A stretch of DNA of 64,000 nt from Roseateles violae (GTDB lineage Bacteria > Pseudomonadota > Gammaproteobacteria > Burkholderiales > Burkholderiaceae_C), in contig NZ_JAUHHC010000006.1 in NCBI RefSeq assembly GCF_030410485.1, positions 186,001-250,000 on the forward strand, written 5' to 3'. Position numbers and translations under genes: made by a program. The notes under the pieces were generated by a model that was not told the DNA's origin, made no database searches, and saw only the letters and a list, made by a program, of their open reading frames with translations. Positions 47,756 through 55,939 of the stretch are shown here, piece after piece (the first letter of the stretch is position 1; each line of letters starts with the position of its first letter).

Positions 47756-50170
47756 ATGCAATTTCCTGAATCCTGGCTGCGGGCCTTCTGCAATCCGCCG
47801 CTGAACACGCAAGAACTGGCCGAGCTGCTGACGATGAGCGGCCTCGAGGTCGAGGAGCTGCGCCCGGTGGCACCGCCTTTCCATGGCATCGTCGTCGCTG
47901 AGATCCTGACGGCCGAGCAGCATCCGAACGCCGACAAGCTGCGCGTCTGCACGGTCAATGCCGGTGGCCCGGAGCTGCTGCAGATCGTCTGCGGCGCCCC
48001 GAATGCGCGCGCCGGCATCAAGGTGCCACTGGCCACCATTGGCGCCGAGCTGCCGCCGGGCGAGGATGGCAAACCGTTCAAGATCGGCAAGGGCAAGCTG
48101 CGCGGCGTCGAGAGCTTCGGCATGCTGTGCTCGGCCCGCGAGCTGAAGCTCAGCGAGGACCATGGCGGCCTGCTGGAACTGAGCGCCGAGGCTGTGATCG
48201 GCCAGAACATCCGCGAGCATCTGCAGCTCGACGACATGCTCTTCACCTTGAAGCTGACGCCGAACCTGGCCCATGCGCTGAGCGTCTACGGCATCGCCCG
48301 TGAGGTCTCGGCGCTGACCGGCGCGCCGCTGCAGGCACCGAGCTTCCAGCCGGTCGCGGTGAAGCACCTCGACAAGCTGCCGGTGCGCATCGAGGCGCCG
48401 GACCTGTGCGGCCGCTTCTCGGGCCGCATCGTGCGCGGCGTCGACACCAAGGCCAAGACCCCGCAGTGGATGGTCGATCGCCTGGCTCGCTGCGGCCAGC
48501 GTCCGGTCTCGCCGCTGGTCGACATATCGAACTATGTGATGTTCGAGCTGGGCCGGCCCAGCCATATCTTCGACCTCGACAAGATCGATGGCGAACTGGT
48601 CGTGCGTTGGGGCAAGAAGGGCGAACAGCTGAAGCTCTTGAACGGCAACACGATCGAGGTCGACGAGCAGGTCGGCGTGATCGCCGACAAGTCGGCGGTC
48701 GAGTCGCTGGCCGGCATCATGGGCGGCGATCACACGGCGGTCTCCGACGAGACCAAGAACATCTACGTCGAGGCCGCGTTCTGGTGGCCCAAGGCGGTGA
48801 TGGGCCGCTCGCGGCGCTACAACTTCTCCACCGACGCGGGCCACCGCTTTGAGCGCGGCGTCGATCCCGCCGGCACGGTCGACCATATCGAGCGCATCAC
48901 CCAGCTGATCCTGGAGATCTGCGGCGGCGAGGCGGGGCCCATGGACGATCAGACGACGCAACTGCCCGAGCGCAAGCCGGTGACGCTGCGCGTTGCCCGC
49001 GCCGCCAAGGTGATCGGCATGCCGGTCACGCAAGCGCAATGCGCCGAGGTGTTCAAGCGCCTGGGCCTGGAGTTCACGCAAGGCGAGGGCATGCTGACGG
49101 TCACGCCGCCGAGCTGGCGCTTCGACATCCAGATCGAGGAAGACCTGATCGAGGAAGTGATCCGCGTGATCGGCTACCCGAGCCTGCCCGACACGCCGCC
49201 GCTGGCGCCGGTCGTTGGCAAGGTGCGCAGCGAATCGCGTCGCGCGATCCATGCGCTGCGCCATGCGCTGGCTGGCCGCGACTACTACGAGACGATCAAC
49301 TTCAGCTTCGTCGAGGCGCGTTGGGAGCAGGAGCTGGCTGGCAACAGCAATCCGATCCAGTTGCTGAACCCGATCGCCGCGCCGCTGGCCGTGATGCGCA
49401 GCAGCCTGATCGGCAGCCTGATCAACGCCCTGCGCTACAACCTGACGCGCAAGGCCCCGCGCGTGCGCCTGTTCGAGATCGGCCGCGTCTTCCTGCGCGA
49501 CGCCTCCGTGGTGGAAAGCGATTCGACGATCGCCGGCGTTGCGCAGCCGATGCGGGTGGCAGGTCTTGCCTGGGGCCCGGCGGAGCAGCAGCAATGGAGC
49601 CAGCGCGATCGCCAGGTCGACTTCTTCGATGTCAAGGGCGATCTGGAGGCGCTGTTCGCGCCGCGCCAGCTGCGGCTCAAAGCCGCCGAGCATCCGGCCC
49701 TGCACCCGGGCCGCAGCGCCCGCGTCGAGCTGGACGGCGCCGACATCGGCGTGATCGGCGAGCTGCATCCGAAGTGGCGCCAGGGCTATGAGTTGCCGTC
49801 GGCGCCGGTCGTGTTCGAACTGGCCCTCGACGCCGTGCTGGCCCGCACGCTGCCGCAGGGGCAGGGCGTTCCGCGTCAGCAATCGGTGCAGCGCGATATC
49901 GCCGTCATCGTCGGCGAGCAGGTCACGCACGAGGCGCTGATGGCGGCGATCGCCGGTGCGCACGATGGCCTGATCCGCTCGGCGCGGCTGTTCGATGTCT
50001 TCAAGCCGGCCCAGCCCAGCGGGGATCTGCAGGCGGGCGAGCGCAGCATGGCCGTGCGGCTGGAACTGCTGGACGACGAGGTCACGCTGACCGACGATAG
50101 GATCGAGCAGACGGTGGCGGCGGTGCTGCAGGCGCTGGCCGAGCGGCTCGGCGCCCGACTGCGCGCCTGA
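47756..50170 (+). CDS. pheT: Phenylalanyl-tRNA synthetase beta subunit
   Basis: 804 residues, the usual length. The N-terminal tRNA-binding domain has MQFPESWLRAFCNPPL and VVAEILTAEQHPNADKLRVC. The B3/B4 editing region contains RFSGRIVRGV, and IMGGDHTAVSDETKNIYVEAA is typical. The C-terminal ferredoxin-like anticodon-binding domain covers about the last 95 residues (QQSVQRDIAVIVGEQVTHEAL). 33 bases after pheS and 39 before the favoured ihfA start. Confidence 0.96.
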   Translation: MQFPESWLRAFCNPPLNTQELAELLTMSGLEVEELRPVAPPFHGIVVAEILTAEQHPNADKLRVCTVNAGGPELLQIVCGAPNARAGIKVPLATIGAELPPGEDGKPFKIGKGKLRGVESFGMLCSARELKLSEDHGGLLELSAEAVIGQNIREHLQLDDMLFTLKLTPNLAHALSVYGIAREVSALTGAPLQAPSFQPVAVKHLDKLPVRIEAPDLCGRFSGRIVRGVDTKAKTPQWMVDRLARCGQRPVSPLVDISNYVMFELGRPSHIFDLDKIDGELVVRWGKKGEQLKLLNGNTIEVDEQVGVIADKSAVESLAGIMGGDHTAVSDETKNIYVEAAFWWPKAVMGRSRRYNFSTDAGHRFERGVDPAGTVDHIERITQLILEICGGEAGPMDDQTTQLPERKPVTLRVARAAKVIGMPVTQAQCAEVFKRLGLEFTQGEGMLTVTPPSWRFDIQIEEDLIEEVIRVIGYPSLPDTPPLAPVVGKVRSESRRAIHALRHALAGRDYYETINFSFVEARWEQELAGNSNPIQLLNPIAAPLAVMRSSLIGSLINALRYNLTRKAPRVRLFEIGRVFLRDASVVESDSTIAGVAQPMRVAGLAWGPAEQQQWSQRDRQVDFFDVKGDLEALFAPRQLRLKAAEHPALHPGRSARVELDGADIGVIGELHPKWRQGYELPSAPVVFELALDAVLARTLPQGQGVPRQQSVQRDIAVIVGEQVTHEALMAAIAGAHDGLIRSARLFDVFKPAQPSGDLQAGERSMAVRLELLDDEVTLTDDRIEQTVAAVLQALAERLGARLRA

Positions 50171-50209
50171 GGGTGGGCGAAGAACAAAACGATGGATGAG
50201 GGCGCTGCG

Positions 50210-50587
50210 ATGATGGACGACAACAACAACAACGGCGGTGGAGCGGCGGCGCGGGTGCTGTTGCCCAGCCTGGAGACGCCGACCTTGACCAAGGCCGAAC
50301 TGGCCGAACTGCTGTTCGACAAGCTGGGCCTGAACAAGCGCGAATCGAAGGACATGGTCGAGGCCTTCTTCGACATCATCCACGACACCCTGGTGCGCGG
50401 CGACGACGTCAAGCTCAGCGGCTTCGGCAACTTCAATATCCGCCGCAAGGCGCCGCGGCCGGGCCGCAATCCGCGCACCGGCGAGGCGATCCCGATCGCC
50501 GCACGCAATGTCGTGACCTTCCACGCCAGCCACAAACTCAAGGGCCAGGTGCAAGGTGATACACCGGCCGGGGAAGACTTCGAGTAG
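50210..50587 (+). CDS. ihfA: Integration host factor alpha subunit
   Basis: 125 residues from ATG 50210, which has GAGGG at 7 bases; ATGs at 50192 and 50213 are alternatives. The IHF-alpha core is [44 protein letters not shown] and [12 protein letters not shown], with the DNA-intercalating Pro region intact. Compared with a ~100-residue IHF-alpha, it has a ~25-residue N-terminal extension with an Asn4-Gly3 run. A histone-like DNA-bending protein acting with IHF-beta. Position after pheT is conserved. Confidence 0.93.
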   Translation: MMDDNNNNGGGAAARVLLPSLETPTLTKAELAELLFDKLGLNKRESKDMVEAFFDIIHDTLVRGDDVKLSGFGNFNIRRKAPRPGRNPRTGEAIPIAARNVVTFHASHKLKGQVQGDTPAGEDFE

Positions 50588-50621
50588 AGTCTGACCTCCC
50601 CACCTGAAGCCCTTGATTTGA

Positions 50622-51077
50622 ATGGATAAAGCGGCTCTCCCATCAATTCCGGCCAAACGCTACTTCACGATCGGCGAGGTCAGCGATCTGTGCGGCGTCA
50701 AGCCCTACGTGCTGCGCTATTGGGAGCAGGAATTCACCCAGCTGAAGCCGATGAAGCGGCGCGGCAACCGGCGCTATTACCAGCACCATGAGGTGCTGCT
50801 GATCCGCCGCATCCGCGATCTGCTCTACGACCAGGGCTTCACGATCAGCGGTGCCCGCAACCAACTGCTGGACGGCCAGGCCGCGCGCGGCGAGGCGCTG
50901 GCGGTAGCCTTCCGCCAGGAGGCCGATGAGGCCGCCTATGCCGAGGCGGCGCTCGATGCGGCCGGCGAGGAGGCGCGCGCGGCCATCGCCCTGCATGCGC
51001 TGGCCGGCGCCGAAAAACTGTCGATCGAACAGGTCAAGGCCGAATTGCTGTCGATTCGCGAAGCCTTATCGGTTTGA
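50622..51077 (+). CDS. MerR family transcriptional regulator
   Basis: 151 residues. N-terminal MerR helix-turn-helix: RYFTIGEVSDLCGVKPYVLRYWEQEF, NRRYYQHHEVLLIRRIRDLLYDQGFTISGA. The C-terminal half is Ala/Glu-rich helical dimerisation sequence with no metal-binding Cys, so it is not a metal sensor. It follows ihfA by 34 bases, as in other betaproteobacteria. Target unknown. Confidence 0.88.
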   Translation: MDKAALPSIPAKRYFTIGEVSDLCGVKPYVLRYWEQEFTQLKPMKRRGNRRYYQHHEVLLIRRIRDLLYDQGFTISGARNQLLDGQAARGEALAVAFRQEADEAAYAEAALDAAGEEARAAIALHALAGAEKLSIEQVKAELLSIREALSV

Positions 51078-51091
51078 GCGAAAAAATAGCC

Positions 51092-51097
51092 TATAAT
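51092..51097 (+). promoter_or_regulatory. tRNA-Pro promoter -10 element
   Basis: A perfect TATAAT lies 12 bases before the tRNA 5' end. The -35 region (around 51069-51079, GGTTTG/TTGAGC) is weak and partly inside the merR stop region. Confidence 0.6.
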
Positions 51098-51108
51098 CAC
51101 AGGCTCAG

Positions 51109-51186
<78 letters not shown>

Positions 51187-51204
51187 AGAAAAGCAAAAGA
51201 AATC

Positions 51205-51239
51205 AATGGGTTAGATGCGAAAGCATCTAACCCATTTTT
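51205..51239 (+). terminator. Terminator after tRNA-Pro
   Basis: A 14-bp perfect stem AATGGGTTAGATGC/GCATCTAACCCATT closed by a GAAA tetraloop and followed by T's. Its AT-rich composition is unlike the surrounding GC-rich genome. Confidence 0.9.
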
Positions 51240-51841
51240 CATTCTTGCGATGAATTTCATTCTTTCGCAGCAGAATGCGGAGTTCCACGGTCCTCTACGG
51301 AAGATCCGACCAGCAATTGCTTGGGACTCATGCTGTTTCGGCATGCGTTCACGAAAGCATTGCGCGGGTAATCCGACCGACCGCGTCCTCTTAACCCTAG
51401 AGTGACGCGCGGCGCATTGGCGGTGGAGCTTGACGGGCAGGCTAGCCGGTCCGCGTCGAGCCGATGACGCAGCACGGATGCGCTGTGCCGTTGCGCAGCC
51501 AGTCGTCCCCTTCGCTGCATTGATCCCGCGCAGATAGACGCTGTAGCGCTCAGCTGCGGTATTCATCAGACCGTTCAAATCATCTCGTCCGCCGATCCGC
51601 CATTGCCATGCAGCTTCAACAGCGGCGGGCTGCCTGATTGGCCCCGTATGGTGACCTGCAGCCGTACGCCGTCAACCGGCACGAGGGTTCCGCACGCCAG
51701 CTAGCTAATCTGTGTGCTTCGCCATGCGGCGCGACACCTATGCAGACATGCCCGGTCTTTGGCCCTGCTTACGGCAGCTGCCTTGCGGCCCTAAAGCAGG
51801 GCCACTGTTCTGCGATCGCTAGCGGCGATTTCTCGGCATCG
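51240..51841. other. Gene-poor junction between tRNA-Pro and the catabolic cluster
   Basis: About 600 bases with no convincing gene. Open frames exist (for example 51638-51910 plus, 90 codons) but lack a ribosome site, family resemblance and the GC-rich third positions seen in the neighbours. A direct repeat CATTCTT-G/T-CG occurs twice at 51239-51270. Composition looks visibly less GC-rich than the flanks. Such tracts next to a tRNA often are scars of integration; no integrase or second tRNA end is visible. Confidence 0.45.
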
Positions 51842-52522
51842 TCAAGGATCAAGCTGGGCAGTCAATACGTCCGAGAGCAAGCCCTGAGCCCCGATCTCTA
51901 CAGGCTTTAAACGTAGCCGCGAAATCCGCCTGGCTTCCGCGGCATCCAGGCCCAGCGCCCGCAATGCAGCGGCTGCGCTTTGCTCGGCAAAGTCGTTTTG
52001 GCAGTCCGGCTTGAGCATGCAGTTGGCCGCACCGATGACGGTGCCGGCAACGATGTTCAAGGCCAGGGCAATGGGCATAGTCGTGAACCGTCCACGCCGC
52101 AGCCCCTCCGAAAGGTCACGCTCGACGAAGTTCAGCAGGACCGCGGGCCCGCGTACGTCCGGCCATCCGAGCTGGACCAGGAAACTCGCCGCCAGCGGAT
52201 GCTCGAGCGCCAGTCGGGCCACGAGGCGCATGCCGCAGGACACCCGCTCCGCCGGATCGTCATAGCGCTGGACGGCCGGCTCGGCCATCTTGATCAGCTC
52301 GTTGGCGATGTCCACGGCCAGCTCGCGCACCAGCGCCTCGGCTGAGGGGAAGTACTTGTAGAAGCTGCCGCGGGAAACCTGGGCGGCGGAGATCACATCG
52401 TCGATCGACAGGGCCCCCGGGCCCTTGGTCGCGACGAGTTTCATCGCGCTGGCCATCAGCCTGGCGCGCATGCGCTCACGCCGCTCGGCGGCGACCCGTT
52501 GTCGGTGGTCCTCGGTCTGCAT
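51842..52522 (-). CDS. TetR family transcriptional regulator
   Basis: 226 residues. N-terminal HTH: MASAMKLVATKGPGALSIDDVISAAQVSRGSFYKYFPSAEALVREL. The ligand-binding C-domain is not diagnostic. It is divergent from the FadL-type gene, and between them lies a doubled TGTCAT/ATGACA operator at 52564-52594. It probably represses the catabolic cluster and itself until an aromatic or acyl inducer binds. Confidence 0.9.
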   Translation of the reverse strand: MQTEDHRQRVAAERRERMRARLMASAMKLVATKGPGALSIDDVISAAQVSRGSFYKYFPSAEALVRELAVDIANELIKMAEPAVQRYDDPAERVSCGMRLVARLALEHPLAASFLVQLGWPDVRGPAVLLNFVERDLSEGLRRGRFTTMPIALALNIVAGTVIGAANCMLKPDCQNDFAEQSAAAALRALGLDAAEARRISRLRLKPVEIGAQGLLSDVLTAQLDP

Positions 52523-52563
52523 GGATCGATTGTGCCAGCAAGGTCTGGTTAAAACGACACTAT

Positions 52564-52594
52564 TGTCATGATGACATATTTGTCATTATGATCA
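52564..52594. promoter_or_regulatory. Doubled operator between TetR and FadL-type genes
   Basis: TGTCATGATGACA (52564-52576) is a perfect 13-base palindrome. It is followed after TATT by TGTCATTATGATCA, a near-copy. Four half-sites in 31 bases suit cooperative binding of two TetR dimers over the divergent promoters. Confidence 0.75.
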
Positions 52595-52635
52595 CGAAAA
52601 GAAGAACGGTTTCGCGACACTCACCAGGAGACGAC

Positions 52636-53814
52636 ATGCAAGCAACCCGCAGGCTCAAGCTACTTGCCGTCGCGGCCGCCACGCTGGCCTCTCACGGCGC
52701 CGTGCTGGCCATCAACGGGGCACAACCCGGTGGCTACGGCGTCAAGAACGCAGCAATGGGCGGCGCCTCCATCGCCTTGCCACTCGACGCCGAGGCCGCC
52801 GCCAACAATCCCGCGGGTATGGGCGTGCTGCCCTCCTCATCGACGCTGGGCATCCAGCTGTTCAACGGGCGTTCGTCGGCGAACTACGTGCTGCCGGGCA
52901 ATCAGCTGCACAACGAGCAGACGCAGGCCGCCCCGGAGGGCGGCATCAACTGGCGTCCGGACCCGCGCTGGGCCATGGGGCTCAGCATCGCCGGCAGCGG
53001 CGCCGGCTCGGACTACGGCCAGCCGGCCCTGCCGGTAACCGGTGCCGCCGCGGCCATGACGACGCTGCGCGTGCTGGAGCTGATTCCGACCGTCGCCTGG
53101 ACGCCCAGCCCGCAGCTCTCGCTGGGCTTGGGCCTCAATATGGCGGCGCAGCAGTTCGAGGCCGCGGGCGTGATCGTTCCGGCGCCGGTGCCCGGCGGCC
53201 TCTATCCGGTGCCCGGCCATGGCCGGCAATCGGCCACCGGCGTCGGCCTGCGCGCGGGCCTGCTGTGGCAGGCGGCCGAGGACTGGACGTTCGGCATCAG
53301 CCTCAAGTCGCGCACCCGCATGGGCAGGCTAGAGGGCTATGAGCAGGACCTGCTGGCCTACAGCGACGGCCGCGTGGACGTGCCGGCGCAGTACGGCATC
53401 GGCGTCGCCTGGCGGCCCAGCGAGCGGCTGAGCCTGGCGGCCGATTACTTGCGCATCCTCTGGGGCGAGATCAAGGCGATGCAGGATCCGAACGGATTTG
53501 CCTGGCGCAACCAGCCGGTTCTGCGCCTCGGCGCGGCCTGGCAGCTGGACGAGCGCTGGAGCTTGCGCACGGGCCTCAGCCTCAACAAGGGGCAGATCGA
53601 CAGCGCCCGGACCCTGCAGAACCTGCTGGTGCCCTCGATCAATGAGCGCGCCTTCACCCTGGGCAGCAGCTGGCAACTCAATCCCCAGGGCGAGATCAAT
53701 CTCGGCTACGAGCTCAATCCCCGCTCGACGCTGAACGGCACCGGCCCCAGCACCGGCACTTCGCTGACGAGCAAGGTGCAGATGCTCCTGCTCGGCTATC
53801 ACCACCGCTTCTGA
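52636..53814 (+). CDS. OmpP1/FadL-family outer-membrane channel
   Basis: 392 residues from ATG 52636 with CAGGAG 7 bases upstream. The signal peptide ends near GAVLA. The N-terminal hatch INGAQPGGYGVKNAAMGGASIALPLDAEAAANNPAG matches FadL/TodX-type proteins, and the barrel ends in LGYHHRF with terminal Phe. These channels admit hydrophobic compounds such as fatty acids and aromatic hydrocarbons. First gene of the catabolic operon. Confidence 0.85.
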   Translation: MQATRRLKLLAVAAATLASHGAVLAINGAQPGGYGVKNAAMGGASIALPLDAEAAANNPAGMGVLPSSSTLGIQLFNGRSSANYVLPGNQLHNEQTQAAPEGGINWRPDPRWAMGLSIAGSGAGSDYGQPALPVTGAAAAMTTLRVLELIPTVAWTPSPQLSLGLGLNMAAQQFEAAGVIVPAPVPGGLYPVPGHGRQSATGVGLRAGLLWQAAEDWTFGISLKSRTRMGRLEGYEQDLLAYSDGRVDVPAQYGIGVAWRPSERLSLAADYLRILWGEIKAMQDPNGFAWRNQPVLRLGAAWQLDERWSLRTGLSLNKGQIDSARTLQNLLVPSINERAFTLGSSWQLNPQGEINLGYELNPRSTLNGTGPSTGTSLTSKVQMLLLGYHHRF

Positions 53815-53826
53815 AGAGAGTTTGAC

Positions 53827-54969
53827 GTGAGCGCTCAACAAGCCGTACTGCGGCAGCCCGAGTCCTACCCCGAGAGCCGGCTGCCGGCCGGCATTCAGCC
53901 GCTGATGCGGCCTGCGGCCCTGGGGCGTGCCACCGAGCTGGCCTTCCTGCGCTGGGAGAAGCGCGATCTGGTCGCGACCGAGCGCTTCTGGCGCGACTTC
54001 GGCTTCCATATCGCCGCCGCCACACCGCAGCGTCTGGTGGCCCGCGGCACCGGCACCGTCCCCTGCATCGCCATCGCGAGCGCGGGTCCTGCGGACCGCT
54101 TCGTCGGCCCGGCCTTCCTGATGTCCGAGGACACCGATCTGCAGCGTTATGTCCAGGAGCTGGGCGCGCGCTGGCTGTTGCCGGCCGAGCTGCCCGCCGG
54201 CGGCCGCGGCATCGAGCTGAGCGACCCCAGCGGCCGCAGCGTCTGGCTGCTGCAGCGGCAGGCGCGCGTCGAGCCGCTGCCGCTGCGGCCCTCGGTGACG
54301 GCGACGACCAACACGGCCGACCACACGCCACGCGTCAACCGCACCGTGCGCACGCCGATCGAGGCGGCGCGCGTTGTCCGGCTCGGCCATGTGGTGCTGC
54401 AGACGCTGGACTTCGCCGGCATGGCCGGCTGGTACCTGCGGGTGCTGGGCCTGATCCCGACCGATGTGCAATACCTGCCGGACGGCAGCCCGAACCTGGC
54501 CTTCTGCCGGCTCGACCTCGGCGCGCAGCCGGCCGACCACCACACCTTGGTGATCGTCGGCGGCATCGAGGAGAAGTACGAGCACAGCGCCTACGAAGTG
54601 CTCGATCTCGACGCGCTGGGCCAGGGCCAGCAGGTGCTGCGCGCGCAGGGCCACCGCCATATGTGGGGCATCGGTCGCCATCTGCTGGGCAGCCAGCTGT
54701 TCGACTACTGGTACGACCCGGAAGGCTTCGAGTACGAGCACTACACCGATGGCGACGTCTTCACCGCCGACGCCGAGACCGCGTACTCGCCGCTGGACTT
54801 CGGCGGCATCTGGGCCTGGGGCGCCGACGCGCCGGCCTCGATGAAGCCGCAGAAGAACCTGCGCACGCTGCTGCGCCTGCTCGGCCTGATCCGCCGCAAG
54901 GCCATCACGCCGCAGCGCCTGAAGCTCCTCAGCGCAGCGCTCGATGCGCCCGCACGCCCCTGGCTCTAA
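53827..54969 (+). CDS. Extradiol (type I, VOC-fold) ring-cleaving dioxygenase
   Basis: 380 residues from GTG 53827, 12 bases after the channel gene. Two VOC halves: residues ~30-150 (AFLRWEKRDLVATERFWRDFGF) and ~185-310. The iron ligands can be placed in the second half: His188 (RLGHVVLQ), His253 (YEHSAYEV) and Glu304 in DPEGFEYEHY. It should cleave a catecholic substrate next to the hydroxyls. The extra C-terminal ~70 residues (APASMKPQKNLRTLLRLLGL) are unusual. Confidence 0.85.
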   Translation: MSAQQAVLRQPESYPESRLPAGIQPLMRPAALGRATELAFLRWEKRDLVATERFWRDFGFHIAAATPQRLVARGTGTVPCIAIASAGPADRFVGPAFLMSEDTDLQRYVQELGARWLLPAELPAGGRGIELSDPSGRSVWLLQRQARVEPLPLRPSVTATTNTADHTPRVNRTVRTPIEAARVVRLGHVVLQTLDFAGMAGWYLRVLGLIPTDVQYLPDGSPNLAFCRLDLGAQPADHHTLVIVGGIEEKYEHSAYEVLDLDALGQGQQVLRAQGHRHMWGIGRHLLGSQLFDYWYDPEGFEYEHYTDGDVFTADAETAYSPLDFGGIWAWGADAPASMKPQKNLRTLLRLLGLIRRKAITPQRLKLLSAALDAPARPWL

Positions 54970-54982
54970 CTCCCGAATCACC

Positions 54983-55939
54983 ATGCCACGCACCGTTGTC
55001 CGTTACACCCACCACGCCAGGCCCCACTGGGGCGTCCTGTTCGGCCGCCGCATCGCCCCGCTTGCCAGCGGGGCTCTCAGCACCGGCGAGTTGTTGCAAA
55101 GCTGCTGGGCGCCGATCTGGGCGGCCGAGGCCGCCAGCGCCACGCTGCCGATTGACGAGGTCGAGCTGCTGGCCCCGGTCACCGACCGGCAGCAGTTCAT
55201 CTGCCAGGGCGTCAACTACCGCAGCCATATCGCCGAGTCGGGGCTGCGCGTCGAGCACTTCCCCTTCAATACGATCTTCACCAAGGCCCCGTCCTGCATC
55301 ACGGCGGCCGACGCGCCGGTGGTGCGCCCCGCCCATGTTCAGCTGCTGGACTACGAGATCGAGCTCGGCCTGGTGCTGCGCCGCTCGCTGCCTGCCGGCA
55401 CCCGGGTCGGCCCCGACGACCTGCCGCAATGGCTGGCCGGCGTGACCATCGTCAACGACCTGTCGGCCCGCGATGTGCAGCTGCCGCAGGGCCAGTTCTA
55501 CAAGGGCAAGAGCTACCGCGGCTTCGGCCCGGTGGGTCCGGGCCTGGTGCTGCTGACGCCACAGGAATGGGCGCGCTGGCCCGAGCTGCACATGCGCCTG
55601 TCGGTCAACGGCCAGCCGCGGCAGGACGCCTATTGCGCCGACATGATCCACGGGCCGGCCGCCACGTTGAGCGAGCTCGCCGCGATGCACGACCTGCATG
55701 CCGGCGACCTGATCGCGACCGGCACCCCGGCCGGCTGCGCCGCCCGCGCGCCGGGCAAGCTGGTGATGTTCGTCCTCAAGCATCTGCTCAGCGAAGCGGG
55801 CAAGTGGCGCGCCTTCATCGGCAAGGGAGCCAGCAACCCCGCCTATCTGCGGCCCGGTGACCGCATCCAGGCCTCGATCCGGACCGACGACGGCCTGATC
55901 GACCTCGGAGAGCAAACCACCCGCATCACCGCACCATGA
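54983..55939 (+). CDS. Fumarylacetoacetate hydrolase family protein
   Basis: 318 residues from ATG 54983. FAH-fold metal ligands are visible: YEIELGLVL (two Glu) and NDLSARDVQ (Asp); SYRGFGPVGPGLV and LIATGTPAGCAARAPG are typical. Such enzymes hydrolyse C-C bonds of acylpyruvates or isomerise/hydrate ring-cleavage products. Placed immediately after the dioxygenase, it is the likely next step. Overlaps the following hydroxylase start by 4 bases. Confidence 0.88.
   Translation: MPRTVVRYTHHARPHWGVLFGRRIAPLASGALSTGELLQSCWAPIWAAEAASATLPIDEVELLAPVTDRQQFICQGVNYRSHIAESGLRVEHFPFNTIFTKAPSCITAADAPVVRPAHVQLLDYEIELGLVLRRSLPAGTRVGPDDLPQWLAGVTIVNDLSARDVQLPQGQFYKGKSYRGFGPVGPGLVLLTPQEWARWPELHMRLSVNGQPRQDAYCADMIHGPAATLSELAAMHDLHAGDLIATGTPAGCAARAPGKLVMFVLKHLLSEAGKWRAFIGKGASNPAYLRPGDRIQASIRTDDGLIDLGEQTTRITAP

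Noticed and set aside
47048-50656. 1202-codon minus-strand open frame
   Set aside because: Antisense shadow of pheS, pheT and ihfA produced by GC-rich third positions; no family resemblance and low-complexity sequence.
51638-51910. 90-codon plus ORF in the junction
   Set aside because: No ribosome site, overlaps the TetR gene antisense, no protein-like pattern.
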